Shown here piece by piece: positions 17,853-26,700 of a stretch of 64,000 nt of DNA (position 1 is the first letter of the stretch; each line of letters opens with the position of its first letter). Origin of the DNA: Actinomycetota bacterium. Its GTDB lineage: Bacteria > Actinomycetota > Thermoleophilia > Solirubrobacterales > 70-9. The stretch covers positions 1 through 64,000 of the forward strand of contig JAFDWO010000008.1 in the NCBI GenBank assembly GCA_018268415.1, written 5' to 3'. The notes beneath the pieces are model-generated. The model was not told the origin of the DNA and searched no databases. It saw nothing but the letters and a program-made list of their open reading frames with translations. A program made the position numbers and the translations under genes.

Positions 17853-19394
17853 GTGTTGCGATTTCGACCCGTGAGCTCTCCTTTTCCGGCCGGTAGACAT
17901 ATATGGCCGGAGTACGAGCCGGGGGAGACCGCGACGGTCTTCTCTCCGCGGCCGCCGCTCCGAAAGCTGATCGTGGTGGTCGACGAAGAGTCGTCGGTCG
18001 CGCAGGCGCCGAGCCGATCGCCGGCACATGAAGTCCTGGCCGGTCTCATCGCCCACCGCTTCGTGGAGGTCTTCCGGATCGCCGACGCCGGCCCGCCGGC
18101 CGAGCTGATCCGGCTCTCTGAGGAGGTCGGGACCGAGTACGTCCCGGGATGGATCCTGTTCGGCAAACGACGCGAGAAGACGGACGGGCTCCCCCTGGTC
18201 CAGGCCACCGAGGACGGCAAGAGGATCATCCGCGGCTCACTGATCGGGAACGCATATGAGCTCGCCCGGGACGATGTCGGCTCAGAGGCGTATCCCGGGC
18301 TCGCGCCCGACGCGGCGGCGGCGCGGCGGGTCGCCGACGTCAGGGTCCTCGAAGCCGCGATCGAGATCGACGCCGACCTTCTGATCACCGAGCGTCCCTA
18401 CCTTCTGGACCTGAGCCGGGATTTCGCCCGCAGGGTCGTCTGGGCGCCCCCCGAGTCGGCGCTGCCGCTTGTCGGCCTATACCTCCGGCGACAGGGTGTG
18501 TTCGATACCTACAGGTCGATCGACGGCAACGCCGCGATGACTCTCAACCGCGGTCTCTACTACTGGGTCGCGACCCGTGATCTGCTTCCGGCGGCTTGGC
18601 GCTGGGCCAGCGCCTGCGTGGGGGCCGACGATTCGGACGGTCGGCTCGGGCATCTCGCGCAGTCGGCCTTGAGGCGGGTCGACCGGGCGCTGCAGGAACG
18701 CGACGAGGTTCTCTGGGCCCTGAACCAGCCGCAGGACAACGACATCGCGGGGGACGCACTCGATGCTCTCGACGGTGTGATCCTGGGCCTGATGGGGGCA
18801 CTCGACGTGACCGCCCGTGTCGCCCATCGCGTCCTCGGCCTCGGCGACCGCGAGTTCCAGGCGGGGTGGCAGAAACGAGACTGGCTGAAGAAGGTCAGGG
18901 CTACCGCCCCGGGTCTCGCGGCGCTCGTCGCTCCCGACTCGCCGGGAGCGGACACGGTCGACATCGTCCGTCTTCTGCGCAACTCGATCCACGGCGAGGC
19001 GCTCCTGCCGCTCGGAGTCGGTACTGGATCAGGGCAGCGGGATGTGACCCTGGTCGGCCTGCCGCCCGACGATGCGACCCGGCTCCTGGCGGCGATGGAC
19101 GCCCTCGGCGGTCGCGGTCTCTTCGGCGTCCGCGAGCTTCTCCCGGGGCGCGTACATGCCGACCCCGGTGATCTGGTCGACGAGGTCTTCCGCAGGACCG
19201 TGGACCTCCTCGATCGGCTGATGGCCGAGACGCCGGTGGAGACGGTCGCGACGGGGCCGCTCCCCGGGAGCGCCGACGGGCCTCCCGAGGATCACATCTT
19301 CGGTACCCGCAGCAGGGAGAGCATCCGGCTGCAGATCGGACTCCGTGCCGCTCTGCCGTCAGACTTGCGGCCATGCCGGACCGAGACGAGGTGA
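17853..19394 (+). CDS. Unknown protein
   Basis: 513 residues, soluble, no signal peptide or membrane segment. A segment around 165-200 (EAAIEIDADLLITERPYLLDL) has the alternating hydrophobic/acidic look of a PIN- or Rossmann-like core, but I cannot assign it. Later parts are helical (LDALDGVILGLMGALDVTAR). The start is GTG 17853, with GTG 17871 as an alternative. The stop lies 22 bases inside the next gene, so the two are coupled. The 147 bases upstream, shared with the divergent PLD-like gene, should hold both promoters. Confidence 0.65.
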   Translation: MLRFRPVSSPFPAGRHIWPEYEPGETATVFSPRPPLRKLIVVVDEESSVAQAPSRSPAHEVLAGLIAHRFVEVFRIADAGPPAELIRLSEEVGTEYVPGWILFGKRREKTDGLPLVQATEDGKRIIRGSLIGNAYELARDDVGSEAYPGLAPDAAAARRVADVRVLEAAIEIDADLLITERPYLLDLSRDFARRVVWAPPESALPLVGLYLRRQGVFDTYRSIDGNAAMTLNRGLYYWVATRDLLPAAWRWASACVGADDSDGRLGHLAQSALRRVDRALQERDEVLWALNQPQDNDIAGDALDALDGVILGLMGALDVTARVAHRVLGLGDREFQAGWQKRDWLKKVRATAPGLAALVAPDSPGADTVDIVRLLRNSIHGEALLPLGVGTGSGQRDVTLVGLPPDDATRLLAAMDALGGRGLFGVRELLPGRVHADPGDLVDEVFRRTVDLLDRLMAETPVETVATGPLPGSADGPPEDHIFGTRSRESIRLQIGLRAALPSDLRPCRTETR

Positions 19395-20119
19395 TCCAGG
19401 CGCGCGGCCGCGAGCTGCTCGCGCTCGCCGCGGCGGAGTTCCCCAAGGACTTCGACCTGGCGGCCGGCGAGGAGTGGCCGATGATCGCCGCGGCGCTGAT
19501 CAGTCGCATGGTCGGCACCCTGGAATCGATCCTCGACCAGCAATCCGCGGGCCGCGAAGCAGACCCAGGCTCCGACGTGCGGCGCCTCCTCGAGCACGCG
19601 ATCTTCCTCGCCTGGTTGGCAGCCGACCCGGGCACCGTGCGGATCGATGCATGGAAGAAGGCCGACCTTCGAGCCCGCCTTGCCGCTGACGCCGACGTCC
19701 GGGCTCACGGCGAGCCGATCTTCACAGAGGCGGAACGGATCTCGATGGAGGCTCAGGCGGCGCGCCTCGTCGGTGAGCGGATCACCATCGAGAACGTGGC
19801 CCGCGAGGCCGACGAACACTGGGCCGGCCGGTTGCCGGGGATGGGTGGCGGCGGCGAGGTCAAGTCCTGGCGCGGCTTCTACGCGGTCGTCTACCGCAAC
19901 TACAGCGCCTACACCCATCCGACCGTGCGTGGTCTGAACCCTGTGGTCGTCGACCTCTCACCCACGCGGCGCCGGGTGCAACTCGAGGGCCGCCACGTCG
20001 GTCAGGGTCCCTACGGGATGGCGACGGTGATCTTCGGCCTCGCCCTGTTCGTGGTCGCCGAGGCCCTCGGGTGGCCGGACGCCGCCCAGGTGACGGCGAT
20101 CTTCGAGCGCCATCCCTGA
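19373..20119 (+). CDS. Unknown helical protein coupled to the preceding gene
   Basis: 248 residues, almost entirely helical by composition. It has HAIFLAWLAADPGTVRIDAW in the middle and NYSAYTHPTVRGLNP near the C-terminus, followed by a hydrophobic FGLALFVVAEALG segment. The pattern recalls all-helical DUF5677/HEPN-like proteins of accessory regions, but I am not sure. It overlaps the gene at 17853-19394 by 22 bases and is probably its partner. A strong long-range hairpin follows its stop codon. Confidence 0.6.
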   Translation: MPDRDEVIQARGRELLALAAAEFPKDFDLAAGEEWPMIAAALISRMVGTLESILDQQSAGREADPGSDVRRLLEHAIFLAWLAADPGTVRIDAWKKADLRARLAADADVRAHGEPIFTEAERISMEAQAARLVGERITIENVAREADEHWAGRLPGMGGGGEVKSWRGFYAVVYRNYSAYTHPTVRGLNPVVVDLSPTRRRVQLEGRHVGQGPYGMATVIFGLALFVVAEALGWPDAAQVTAIFERHP

Positions 20120-20521
20120 GCGCAACGATCTGACATTCGCCGCGTAGAAAAACCGTAGAACGCCGTTCTACCCCCGCACCCCATGCCCAGGCGGTATGGA
20201 CCGGCCCTGCGCCGCCGACCCCGACCGCCCCTGATTCAAGAAATCAAGATCGATCGGGGTCGGCGGCTGGTGCCGGTGGATGCATGGGCATGGGGTGCGG
20301 GGGAGGGGCGGTAGGTGAGGTGACAGGTTGGATCTGGAGATGGAGAAGACAAAAGAGAAGAAAAGAAGAAGAAAGGGTGGAGCGACGACGGCCGACAAGC
20401 GCAGAAGGAGTGGGAAGGAGGTCGGCCGTGTGGTGTCGAGGCGAGGCCGAAGAAGGCGGTTAGGCCGAACGCACTGGAACCAGGGGCGTACGCAGCGAGC
20501 GTGTTGCGCCTGGCATGGTCG
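20120..20521. other. Intergenic region between convergent genes
   Basis: About 400 bases without a credible gene. It contains the long hairpin (20171-20303) and a strand-asymmetric purine tract (about 20337-20382, runs of GAAGAAAAGAAG). The region up to the CHAT stop codon shows no further structure that I recognise. Confidence 0.6.
20171..20303. ncRNA. Long near-continuous hairpin between convergent genes
   Basis: Three nested stems pair in register. CCCCCGCACCCCATGCCCA (20171-20189) pairs with 20285-20303 (19 of 19). ACCGGC (20200-20205) pairs with GCCGGT (20272-20277). GCCGCCGACCCCGA (20211-20224) pairs with 20254-20267 (14 of 14). The apex contains GATTCAAGAAATC. This is far longer than an ordinary terminator and has no T-run. 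It may be a structured RNA, a bidirectional terminator or the fold of a small mobile element. A 45-base purine-rich tract (about 20337-20382) follows. Confidence 0.7.
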
Positions 20522-23491
20522 TCAGATACCGATCGCGATGAACGGCGCCCAATAGCGGGGGTGTGCGAAGGGTCGGCCCGATTGGAGCCACGTATCTGCC
20601 GCGGACGGGGGAGCGCCGATGCGCTCACCCCTTTCACTCCGTCGAAGCGCTTCGGCGGCGAGCTGAGGATGCGCTGCGAGAAACGCCGCTTCCTCCTTGT
20701 AGGTCAATTCGCGGAGCCAGGCTTGCGCCCGACGCAGCGCCTCGGGCGGTCGGTGCTCATTCTCGAACATCTCCTCGTAGAGGCGCGTCATGAGGATCGC
20801 CGTGGCGAGATCGTCGACGGGCCAGAGGCTCGCCACGACGCACGCCGAGCCGGCTGCCAGGAACGCGGTACTGGTTGCGAAAGCCTCGCCCGAGGGTCCG
20901 GCAATATAGGGCAGGGCCGACTGACACGCCGAGACCACAACGAGCCGACTCTCGAGCGTCCCGCCGAGCTCCATCGCGGCCAGGTCGCCGTCGGCGAGGC
21001 AGACGACCATCGCCTCGAGATCGTAGAGGCCTCCGCCGGCGTGGCAGGCGAGATGAAGGTGCGACGCATCGGCGGCGTGGGTGCGTAGAAACTCCGACGT
21101 CGCGGCGGGTCCGAAGGCCAGGTCCGCCTCCCCGCCGACGAGTGCCGCGATTTCCTCGAGCTCCGGTCGCGCGCCCGGCAGATTCTCCTGTGGATCGGCG
21201 AGCCCGACGAGGCGCTGCGCCTTCGAGCTCTGCGCCGTGGCCCGTGCCAAGCTCGTCCTCACGAGCGCCCCGGAAGGTGCGTAGCGCACCTCGAACTCGT
21301 CGAGCAGGCAACGGCTGCCGCCCTCGGTGGACCAGGGAGCGGCCGCCAACGGCACGGTCGAGAGCGGGCCGCAGGGGACGAGCGTGACGCCGCGCGCACC
21401 GACTTCGCGGAGAAGCTCTGCGATCGGCTGCGCCAGCGCGGAGCCGAGCCAGCCGAGAGCGTCGACGATCGCCTCTTCGAGCGCGCCGTCTCGCTCGGCG
21501 GGGCTCGGCTGGCTGGGGTCTTCGCGGGCGATGCCGCCGATCGCCATGAGATAGCTCGGTCCCGCCTCCTCGACATCGAAGTCCGAGTCCTCCTCGTAGC
21601 CGCTGTCGGCCAGGAGACGCATGAAGACGAGGGTCGAAGAAGGCTCGGCGAGGTGGCGCGTGACGACCTTCTCGGATCCCGAATCGTCGACGAGGACGAG
21701 CACCGCTCCTGCTGGCGTCGGATTCACGTAGAGGAGCGGCCAGCCAGGCTCGGTCGCCGCAAGCAGGTCCTCGAGCCGATCGCCGGTGGCGAATTTCTCG
21801 AAGCCGGGCAATTTTCGGATCTCCACGAGGGCGTCCCGAAGCTCACGGCCTGGCGCATCGCCCCTGCCGAGAGGCGAGGAGGCCAGCTCGCCGAGCGCCG
21901 ATTCGTAGGCCCGACGCAATTCTCCGGGCAGTTCCCACAGACGCCCGCTGTCGCCACCGCCGAGACCGAGGCGACGGCGTAGCTCGCGGGTCCGCGCGTT
22001 CTCCAACGCCGTCGCCGCCTCGGCGGGTTGACCGTCCAACGAGAAGGCGAACGCGGCCCAGCGGCCGAGCTCGCCTACTTCCTGCGTCTCGTCGCGGCGG
22101 CGGGCGTCGTCACGGAGGCCCCGGAAGATCAGATCCGACGCGGCGAAGACCGAGCGATAGGCCTGTGCCGCCTCGTGCCATTCGCCGCGTCTGGCGAAAG
22201 AGGCTGCCAGGGCGGCGGCAACCTCGAAACAGAGCCGCGTCATTCGCGTGGGCGAAAGCGTTTCCAGCGCCCTCCTGCCGGCCTCGATCGCCGCCTCGTC
22301 CTCCTCGAGTCGACTCAACAGAAGACAGAGCTCGCCCCTGACCTGGGCGATCTCGACCCCGTCGGGGGCCTCGCCCAGCAGCTCTTCGGCGGCGCGTAGG
22401 TGCTCTGCGGCCTCGAGTCGCAGATTTTCATCGCGCTCCTCCTGCTCGTCTGCGGTACCGGACTCGATTGCTTCGGCGACTTCCATCGACGAATGATTCG
22501 TGGCGGTGCGTTTGGTCCGGGCGAGTTCGTGATGGGCGGCAGCGGCCATCTCGGGAGCTTCGTTGGTCATCGACCAGGCGATCACATCCTCGAAGACCGC
22601 CTCGCCCGCCGCGGTCGAGGATCTCTCTGCGCGGGCGTGGTTGACGAGCAGCCCTCCGAGGGTCAGCTTCGCGCGGATCCAGAGGCCCGGTGATCCTGCA
22701 GCTTCAAGGTCGTCCGCAGCTTCTTCTGCCACGGCGATCCCTCTCTCCAGGTTCAGCTTTCGATCGCCGTCTTCGCGACGCATCAGCGACTTGCCGAATT
22801 CGTACTCGAGCTGCCCGCGCAGCTCGAGCGGATCCTCGTCGGTGGCGAGCCCGATTGCCTCCTCGAGCATGTTGGAGGCGATCGCCAGGTTGTCGACCCG
22901 GTCACCGACCTCCCGCTCGGTGTAGAGGCGGGCAAGTTCGAGCATCGTTTCGAGCGAGGGCGCCCCGGCGCGGGCATAGGAGAGCGCCTCGTTCAGCGCC
23001 TCGATCGCCTCCTCCAGATTCTCCGCCCGGGATCCTTCCGGACGAATCTGCAGTAGTCCGGCCCTTAGTTTCTGTAGGAAGCCGACCTGGCCGCCGGCCC
23101 GGAGGCTTCGGCCCCGGGCGATCATCCGATCGTAGATTGCGATGGCCTCCTCCACATTGCCGCCGGCCAGCAGGTCGACCACAGGATCGAGCTCCTCGTC
23201 GAAGCTTTCGGTGAAGGTCTCGACCGCTTTGGCCTCGGCTTCCCGCCTCTCCCAGGCGCCCCGTGGGTCCGCCGGTGCCGCCGTGAGAAGGTCGAGCCAG
23301 GCGGCGTAGCTGAGGCCGCCGTGGCGCTGGGATCGTTTGCGAAGCAGGGTGCGGAGGACTGCTGACCGTACCTTTGGGTCGTTCGACGCGATCCAATTCT
23401 CGAATGCCTCGTAGCTCCGCAGACGTAGAAGGCTTTGGAGAACTTCGTCGATCGCCTCGTCGCTGCGTCCTGTTGCTTGTGTGTGCTTCAT
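20522..23491 (-). CDS. TPR-CHAT caspase-like protease
   Basis: 989 residues. The N-terminal 600 residues are helical repeats of TPR type (LAGGNVEEAIAIYDRMI, LEEAIEALNEALSYARAG and others). The C-terminal CHAT domain (about 640-989) has the catalytic pair in HLHLACHAGG (about H817) and VVVSACQSA (about C856), plus GEAFATSTAFLAAGSACVVA and a HPRYWAPFIAIG end. CHAT proteases are caspase-like; in several known defence systems they are activated by a partner and cleave host proteins. Here no obvious partner (for example a Cas7-11-like protein or a CHAT substrate gene) is adjacent. The start is ATG 23491; the gene is divergent from the sigma-factor leader. Confidence 0.9.
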   Translation of the reverse strand: MKHTQATGRSDEAIDEVLQSLLRLRSYEAFENWIASNDPKVRSAVLRTLLRKRSQRHGGLSYAAWLDLLTAAPADPRGAWERREAEAKAVETFTESFDEELDPVVDLLAGGNVEEAIAIYDRMIARGRSLRAGGQVGFLQKLRAGLLQIRPEGSRAENLEEAIEALNEALSYARAGAPSLETMLELARLYTEREVGDRVDNLAIASNMLEEAIGLATDEDPLELRGQLEYEFGKSLMRREDGDRKLNLERGIAVAEEAADDLEAAGSPGLWIRAKLTLGGLLVNHARAERSSTAAGEAVFEDVIAWSMTNEAPEMAAAAHHELARTKRTATNHSSMEVAEAIESGTADEQEERDENLRLEAAEHLRAAEELLGEAPDGVEIAQVRGELCLLLSRLEEDEAAIEAGRRALETLSPTRMTRLCFEVAAALAASFARRGEWHEAAQAYRSVFAASDLIFRGLRDDARRRDETQEVGELGRWAAFAFSLDGQPAEAATALENARTRELRRRLGLGGGDSGRLWELPGELRRAYESALGELASSPLGRGDAPGRELRDALVEIRKLPGFEKFATGDRLEDLLAATEPGWPLLYVNPTPAGAVLVLVDDSGSEKVVTRHLAEPSSTLVFMRLLADSGYEEDSDFDVEEAGPSYLMAIGGIAREDPSQPSPAERDGALEEAIVDALGWLGSALAQPIAELLREVGARGVTLVPCGPLSTVPLAAAPWSTEGGSRCLLDEFEVRYAPSGALVRTSLARATAQSSKAQRLVGLADPQENLPGARPELEEIAALVGGEADLAFGPAATSEFLRTHAADASHLHLACHAGGGLYDLEAMVVCLADGDLAAMELGGTLESRLVVVSACQSALPYIAGPSGEAFATSTAFLAAGSACVVASLWPVDDLATAILMTRLYEEMFENEHRPPEALRRAQAWLRELTYKEEAAFLAAHPQLAAEALRRSERGERIGAPPSAADTWLQSGRPFAHPRYWAPFIAIGI

Positions 23492-23787
23492 CGTCGGGAA
23501 TTGGACTCAAGGTTCGACAGCGACTTCGACCGTAGCGGCAACGCGATCGGCCTGGCCGTGCGTACCGCTCCGTGGGTGTCGCCGAGGTCTGACTGAGGAC
23601 TCGACTTCGAACCTCCTACGATCGTCGCCGGCCCTCGTTCGCCAATGAATTGAAAAGGGGCGACCGGGTGTCACTTTCGAGCGTGCTCAGGTGTAGGCCC
23701 CCATGCCGTTCGATCGTGATCGCGGGACGGCTCCCTTCTCCTGACTCTCCCGGCAGGCGGCGCACCTCGGAGGTGGCTCTTGCCTTT
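23492..23787. other. Intergenic region upstream of CHAT and sigma-factor genes
   Basis: It must contain the CHAT promoter (minus strand) and the promoter of the structured leader (plus strand). I see a small CACCT-CGG-AGGTG hairpin at about 23764-23776 but no convincing -35/-10 pair. Confidence 0.5.
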
Positions 23788-23970
23788 GGACCTCCGTCCG
23801 TCGCGGTCTGACTCGGCCACGTTTGGCACACGCGGGCGTCCCTGCAAGTCCCCTGCGGGGACTCCTCCGGCCCGAGCCCTGAGACGGGAACAGCATCCGG
23901 GGCTCGGGTTCCGGGCCCGCCCTTGCGTGTGCGTCTTCGGCCTCCGTCAACCCACGACGGACGGAGGTCC
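23788..23970 (+). promoter_or_regulatory. Structured leader RNA sequestering the ribosome-binding site
   Basis: A 183-nt leader ends 3 bases before the sigma-factor ATG. The outer stem is GGACCTCCGTCCGTCG (23788-23803), perfectly complementary to 23955-23970, which contains the GGAGG ribosome-binding site (23963-23967). Inside is a three-way junction: P1 GCACACGC/GCGTGTGC plus GGGCG/CGCCC (23826-23838 with 23918-23932, TT bulge); P2 AGTCCCC-TGC-GGGGACT (23847-23863); and P3 CCCGAGCCC/GGGCTCGGG (23871-23879 with 23900-23908), extended by CCGG/CCGG. This is the layout of a translational riboswitch or protein-binding leader. I do not recognise the class. Confidence 0.75.
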
Positions 23971-23973
23971 ACG

Positions 23974-24507
23974 ATGCAGGAGAAGAAGAAGACCGACGAG
24001 GTGCGCCGCCTGGCCGCCGAGATCTACGAGGAGCGCCACGACTATCTGCTGCGGATCGCGAGACGCAACGCGGCGAGCGGAAGTGATGCCGAGGAAGCGC
24101 TGCAGGAGGCCTTCGCCTACTTCATCGCAGGCTATGACCCGGACTCGGGCGCGCCGCCGCTGGCCTGGATCACGACGACGATGAAGCGCCGCTGCTGGCG
24201 CCTCCGCGACGGCGCCCACCTCGAGCGGCGGGCGGTGTCCGGCGCCGGTGCGCCGCACCAGGAGCCGACCGAGACGATCGACGGTGTCTCCTGCGGGGCC
24301 ACGCCGCTCGCGGACCGGGTCGCCGAGTGCGACGAGGCGCGCCGGAACCTTCGCCGCCTGAAGCCCGACCAGCGCACCGCGCTCGGCATGGTCGCGGCCG
24401 GCTGCTCCTACGAAGAGGTCGGCCGGCTCCGAGGCTGGAGCCCGACCAAGGTCAACCGCTGCCTGTACGAGGGACGTCGAGTACTCGACAGAGGCGCCAC
24501 CCACTGA
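23974..24507 (+). CDS. Sigma-70 family RNA polymerase sigma factor
   Basis: 177 residues with the two-domain ECF layout. Region 2 is at about 15-75 (HDYLLRIARRNAASGSDAEEALQEAFAYFI). A linker follows, and region 4 ends the protein (LKPDQRTALGMVAAGCSYEEVGRLRGWSPTKVNRCLYEGRRVL), a helix-turn-helix. It may act as a regulator of the element's own genes; small sigma-like proteins are common on actinobacterial elements. ATG 23974 follows GGAGG at 6-nt spacing; longer upstream frames run through the structured leader and are not credible. It lies back to back with the second TIR operon, whose 3' end is 46 bases downstream. Confidence 0.85.
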   Translation: MQEKKKTDEVRRLAAEIYEERHDYLLRIARRNAASGSDAEEALQEAFAYFIAGYDPDSGAPPLAWITTTMKRRCWRLRDGAHLERRAVSGAGAPHQEPTETIDGVSCGATPLADRVAECDEARRNLRRLKPDQRTALGMVAAGCSYEEVGRLRGWSPTKVNRCLYEGRRVLDRGATH

Positions 24508-24553
24508 GGATCCGATCTCTCCTCACTTCCACTCCCACCCCCAGATCCGCCGC

Positions 24554-26083
24554 CTACCGACCCTGGGTGCGTCGCTTGCCGATCAGATCCGCGGCGATCT
24601 GGGGCAGTGGGATCTCTCCGATCGCCGCACCGGCGAGCGCGGGATTGTCCGCGACGGCCGTTCCGACCCGGCCGAGCAGCGCCTCGCTCCAACCGACCCT
24701 GCCGACTCGCTCGAGCAGCTCCATGCGCGCCTGTCCTTCCGCGGCGGACCCCGCCCGCTCTAGCAGCGCGACCTGGACCTCGGCCATCCTCCGGGCGCTG
24801 CCCTCATGGCCGGCCAGGACGCCGACCAGCGCATCGACCAGGTCTGGCCGGGACGACTTCACCGACTGCCACTTGGCGATGAAGCCATAGGGCGTAGAGC
24901 CGTGATCGATCGCCACCACCGGACGCCGTCGCCCGGCGACCCAGCCGACCTCCTGGTCGGTCCAACGACTTGCCGGGAAGTCCTCGCTGAGGAAGGCGAC
25001 AAGCGCGTCGCAGCTGCGGAGCGCCGATTCGATCACCTCCTCCCAGGCCTCGCTCGGGGCGATGTCGGCGTGGGCGACGAACGCTGAGATCCCGAGTCCG
25101 GCGAGTTCGGCCTTGAGCTCGCTCATACGCCCGGCGAAGGGGTGCGTGTGGGAGAGGAAGAGGCGGAAGGAGTCCGGTTCCCATGGGCCCGAAGCCTCCG
25201 GCTCCGGCTCGGTCGGCGCCTCCGCCTCGGAGTCAGACTCTTCCAGGTACGCGGCCAGCTCGAGGAGGTTCTGCTCCTCGGCCCCTGACAGGGCCCGCAC
25301 CGCAAAGCCATAGATCGTCTCGTCTCCCTCGTAGACGGCCGTGACGTCGAACGCACCAAGGGTCAGTTCGCGGTCGGTGTCGATCATCCGGCTGAGTCTC
25401 TGGGCTGCCGCTTTCACGATCGTTACCCGTTCGCCGCGTCCGAGTCGCGGAGTCGGTGCCGCAACGGAAGCCGGCTCGGCTGCAGCGGACGCCGCCGAGA
25501 CGGAACGTGGTCGCCATTCGGCCTTGGCCGCCAAGTAGTCGGCGATCGTCTCGATCCCGCGATAGCGACGAAGACGAGGATCGAGCGTCGCCGTCCACAC
25601 CAGGGGCCCTGGTTGTGGACCACCCGAGCTTGAGGCGAAGTCCTCGGTCCGGATGAAGGAGAGCGCCTTTCGTTGGTCGACTTCGTCCAGCGGCGGCCCG
25701 GACGTCTCCTCGGCGAACTCGGCCGCGTCGACCTCGATCGGCTCTGCCGGTCCCGTGGCGGAGGCGGGGGAGAACTCGCGCTCGCGCCTCACGCACCACT
25801 CGAGGAGCCGCATGAAGAGCGCCTGCTCGGACTCCGAGCCGTCCACGGCACAGATTCCGGTCACCGTCAGGGTGATCGCCGACAGCCTCGGGGTGACACG
25901 GTCGAAATGCGCCAGGGAGACAGGAATCCCCGCCAAAGCGGCGACGGCGTCCTCGCCGGCGCGATCCAACTCGTGGTCGAGATACTGGTAGGACGGCCAC
26001 TCGCCCTGCTCATGGAACACAGCGAAGGCGACCTGTAGCGCGGAGCGCGCAGACGGGCTCAGGGATTGCTCTTGGGAGGTCAT
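24554..26083 (-). CDS. TIR-domain protein with winged-helix-like N-terminus
   Basis: 509 residues. The N-terminal 100 residues (FAVFHEQGEWPSYQYLDHEL, PRLSAITLTVTGI) look like a small winged-helix or sensor domain. A middle region of about 150 residues and an acidic linker (about 280-302) follow. The TIR domain is at about 306-410 (FRLFLSHTHPFAGRMSELKA, DALVAFLSEDFPASRWTDQE) with the candidate catalytic glutamate E378 in WTDQEVGW. The last 100 residues are helical. This is the mobile-element TIR type that probably cleaves NAD+. ATG 26083 is chosen because the upstream extension overlaps the next gene. It follows the 133-residue gene by 28 bases in one operon. Confidence 0.87.
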   Translation of the reverse strand: MTSQEQSLSPSARSALQVAFAVFHEQGEWPSYQYLDHELDRAGEDAVAALAGIPVSLAHFDRVTPRLSAITLTVTGICAVDGSESEQALFMRLLEWCVRREREFSPASATGPAEPIEVDAAEFAEETSGPPLDEVDQRKALSFIRTEDFASSSGGPQPGPLVWTATLDPRLRRYRGIETIADYLAAKAEWRPRSVSAASAAAEPASVAAPTPRLGRGERVTIVKAAAQRLSRMIDTDRELTLGAFDVTAVYEGDETIYGFAVRALSGAEEQNLLELAAYLEESDSEAEAPTEPEPEASGPWEPDSFRLFLSHTHPFAGRMSELKAELAGLGISAFVAHADIAPSEAWEEVIESALRSCDALVAFLSEDFPASRWTDQEVGWVAGRRRPVVAIDHGSTPYGFIAKWQSVKSSRPDLVDALVGVLAGHEGSARRMAEVQVALLERAGSAAEGQARMELLERVGRVGWSEALLGRVGTAVADNPALAGAAIGEIPLPQIAADLIGKRRTQGR

Positions 26084-26111
26084 CTGCAGATCGGCGAAGG
26101 CCGGGTCAGCG

Positions 26112-26513
26112 CTAGCGGACCGCCTCGGCCGCGCCCAATTCCTCGCCGAGTCGGGCGATGACCCGGCCGGCCGCCGCGATCTGCTCGCTTGGCAGCTTCG
26201 GGTCGAGACCACGGCTTCGCGCCTCCTCGTGCCCTGGCCCGATCGGGTCCACCCAGGCTCCCTCGGCGAGTTGACCGCCTATCACGGCGAGGAATTGACG
26301 AGTGGCCCTGAAGACTCCCGCCCGCCTGCGGGAGATCTCGATCGCCTCTGCTACCGACACCCTCCGCCCCGGTGCGCCGCCCTCGGCCAGATACCAGCCG
26401 TCGTCGTCGATCCAGAGCCTCCAGTCCTCGCCGTCGATCCTGGAGCCGGGCACGATATCCGAGGCGGAATCGGCGTCGCCGTCGGGGATCCGGACAAGCT
26501 CGTCGTCGTTCAT
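26112..26513 (-). CDS. Small unknown protein upstream of TIR gene
   Basis: 133 residues, acidic N-terminus (MNDDELVRIPDGDADSASD). A central block reads WRLWIDDDGWYLAEGGAPG, and a helical second half includes SVAEAIEISRRRAGVFRATR. No known family. It leads the two-gene operon with the TIR protein (28-base gap) and could be its regulator or partner. Longer upstream frames cross the divergent promoter region and are discounted. It lies about 146 bases from the LexA box. Confidence 0.65.
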   Translation of the reverse strand: MNDDELVRIPDGDADSASDIVPGSRIDGEDWRLWIDDDGWYLAEGGAPGRRVSVAEAIEISRRRAGVFRATRQFLAVIGGQLAEGAWVDPIGPGHEEARSRGLDPKLPSEQIAAAGRVIARLGEELGAAEAVR

Positions 26514-26646
26514 GTCCGAATTGTGCCATCCGATGGTGCAACGATCCCGGCCCTCGGACGCGAACCGCATCAGCGGCGTCTTCGACCCGACGGTAGGCGA
26601 CCCGGGATCGCACGCTTCCGGCCCGCCGCTCGCCCTTGCGATCCCC

Positions 26647-26675
26647 TTGACCCGGATGCGAACATATGTTCGTAT
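26647..26675 (+). promoter_or_regulatory. SOS promoter with LexA box
   Basis: CGAACATATGTTCG (26659-26672) is a perfect palindrome matching the CGAAC-N4-GTTCG LexA operator of Gram-positive bacteria. It sits between a TTGACC -35 (26647-26652) and a TCGTAT -10 (26670-26675) spaced 17 bases, the classical layout for LexA repression. Transcription would start about 20 bases before the ATG at 26701. It could also influence the divergent gene at 26513. Confidence 0.75.
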
Positions 26676-26700
26676 CAGGCACCTGGTCGAAATCTGGGAG

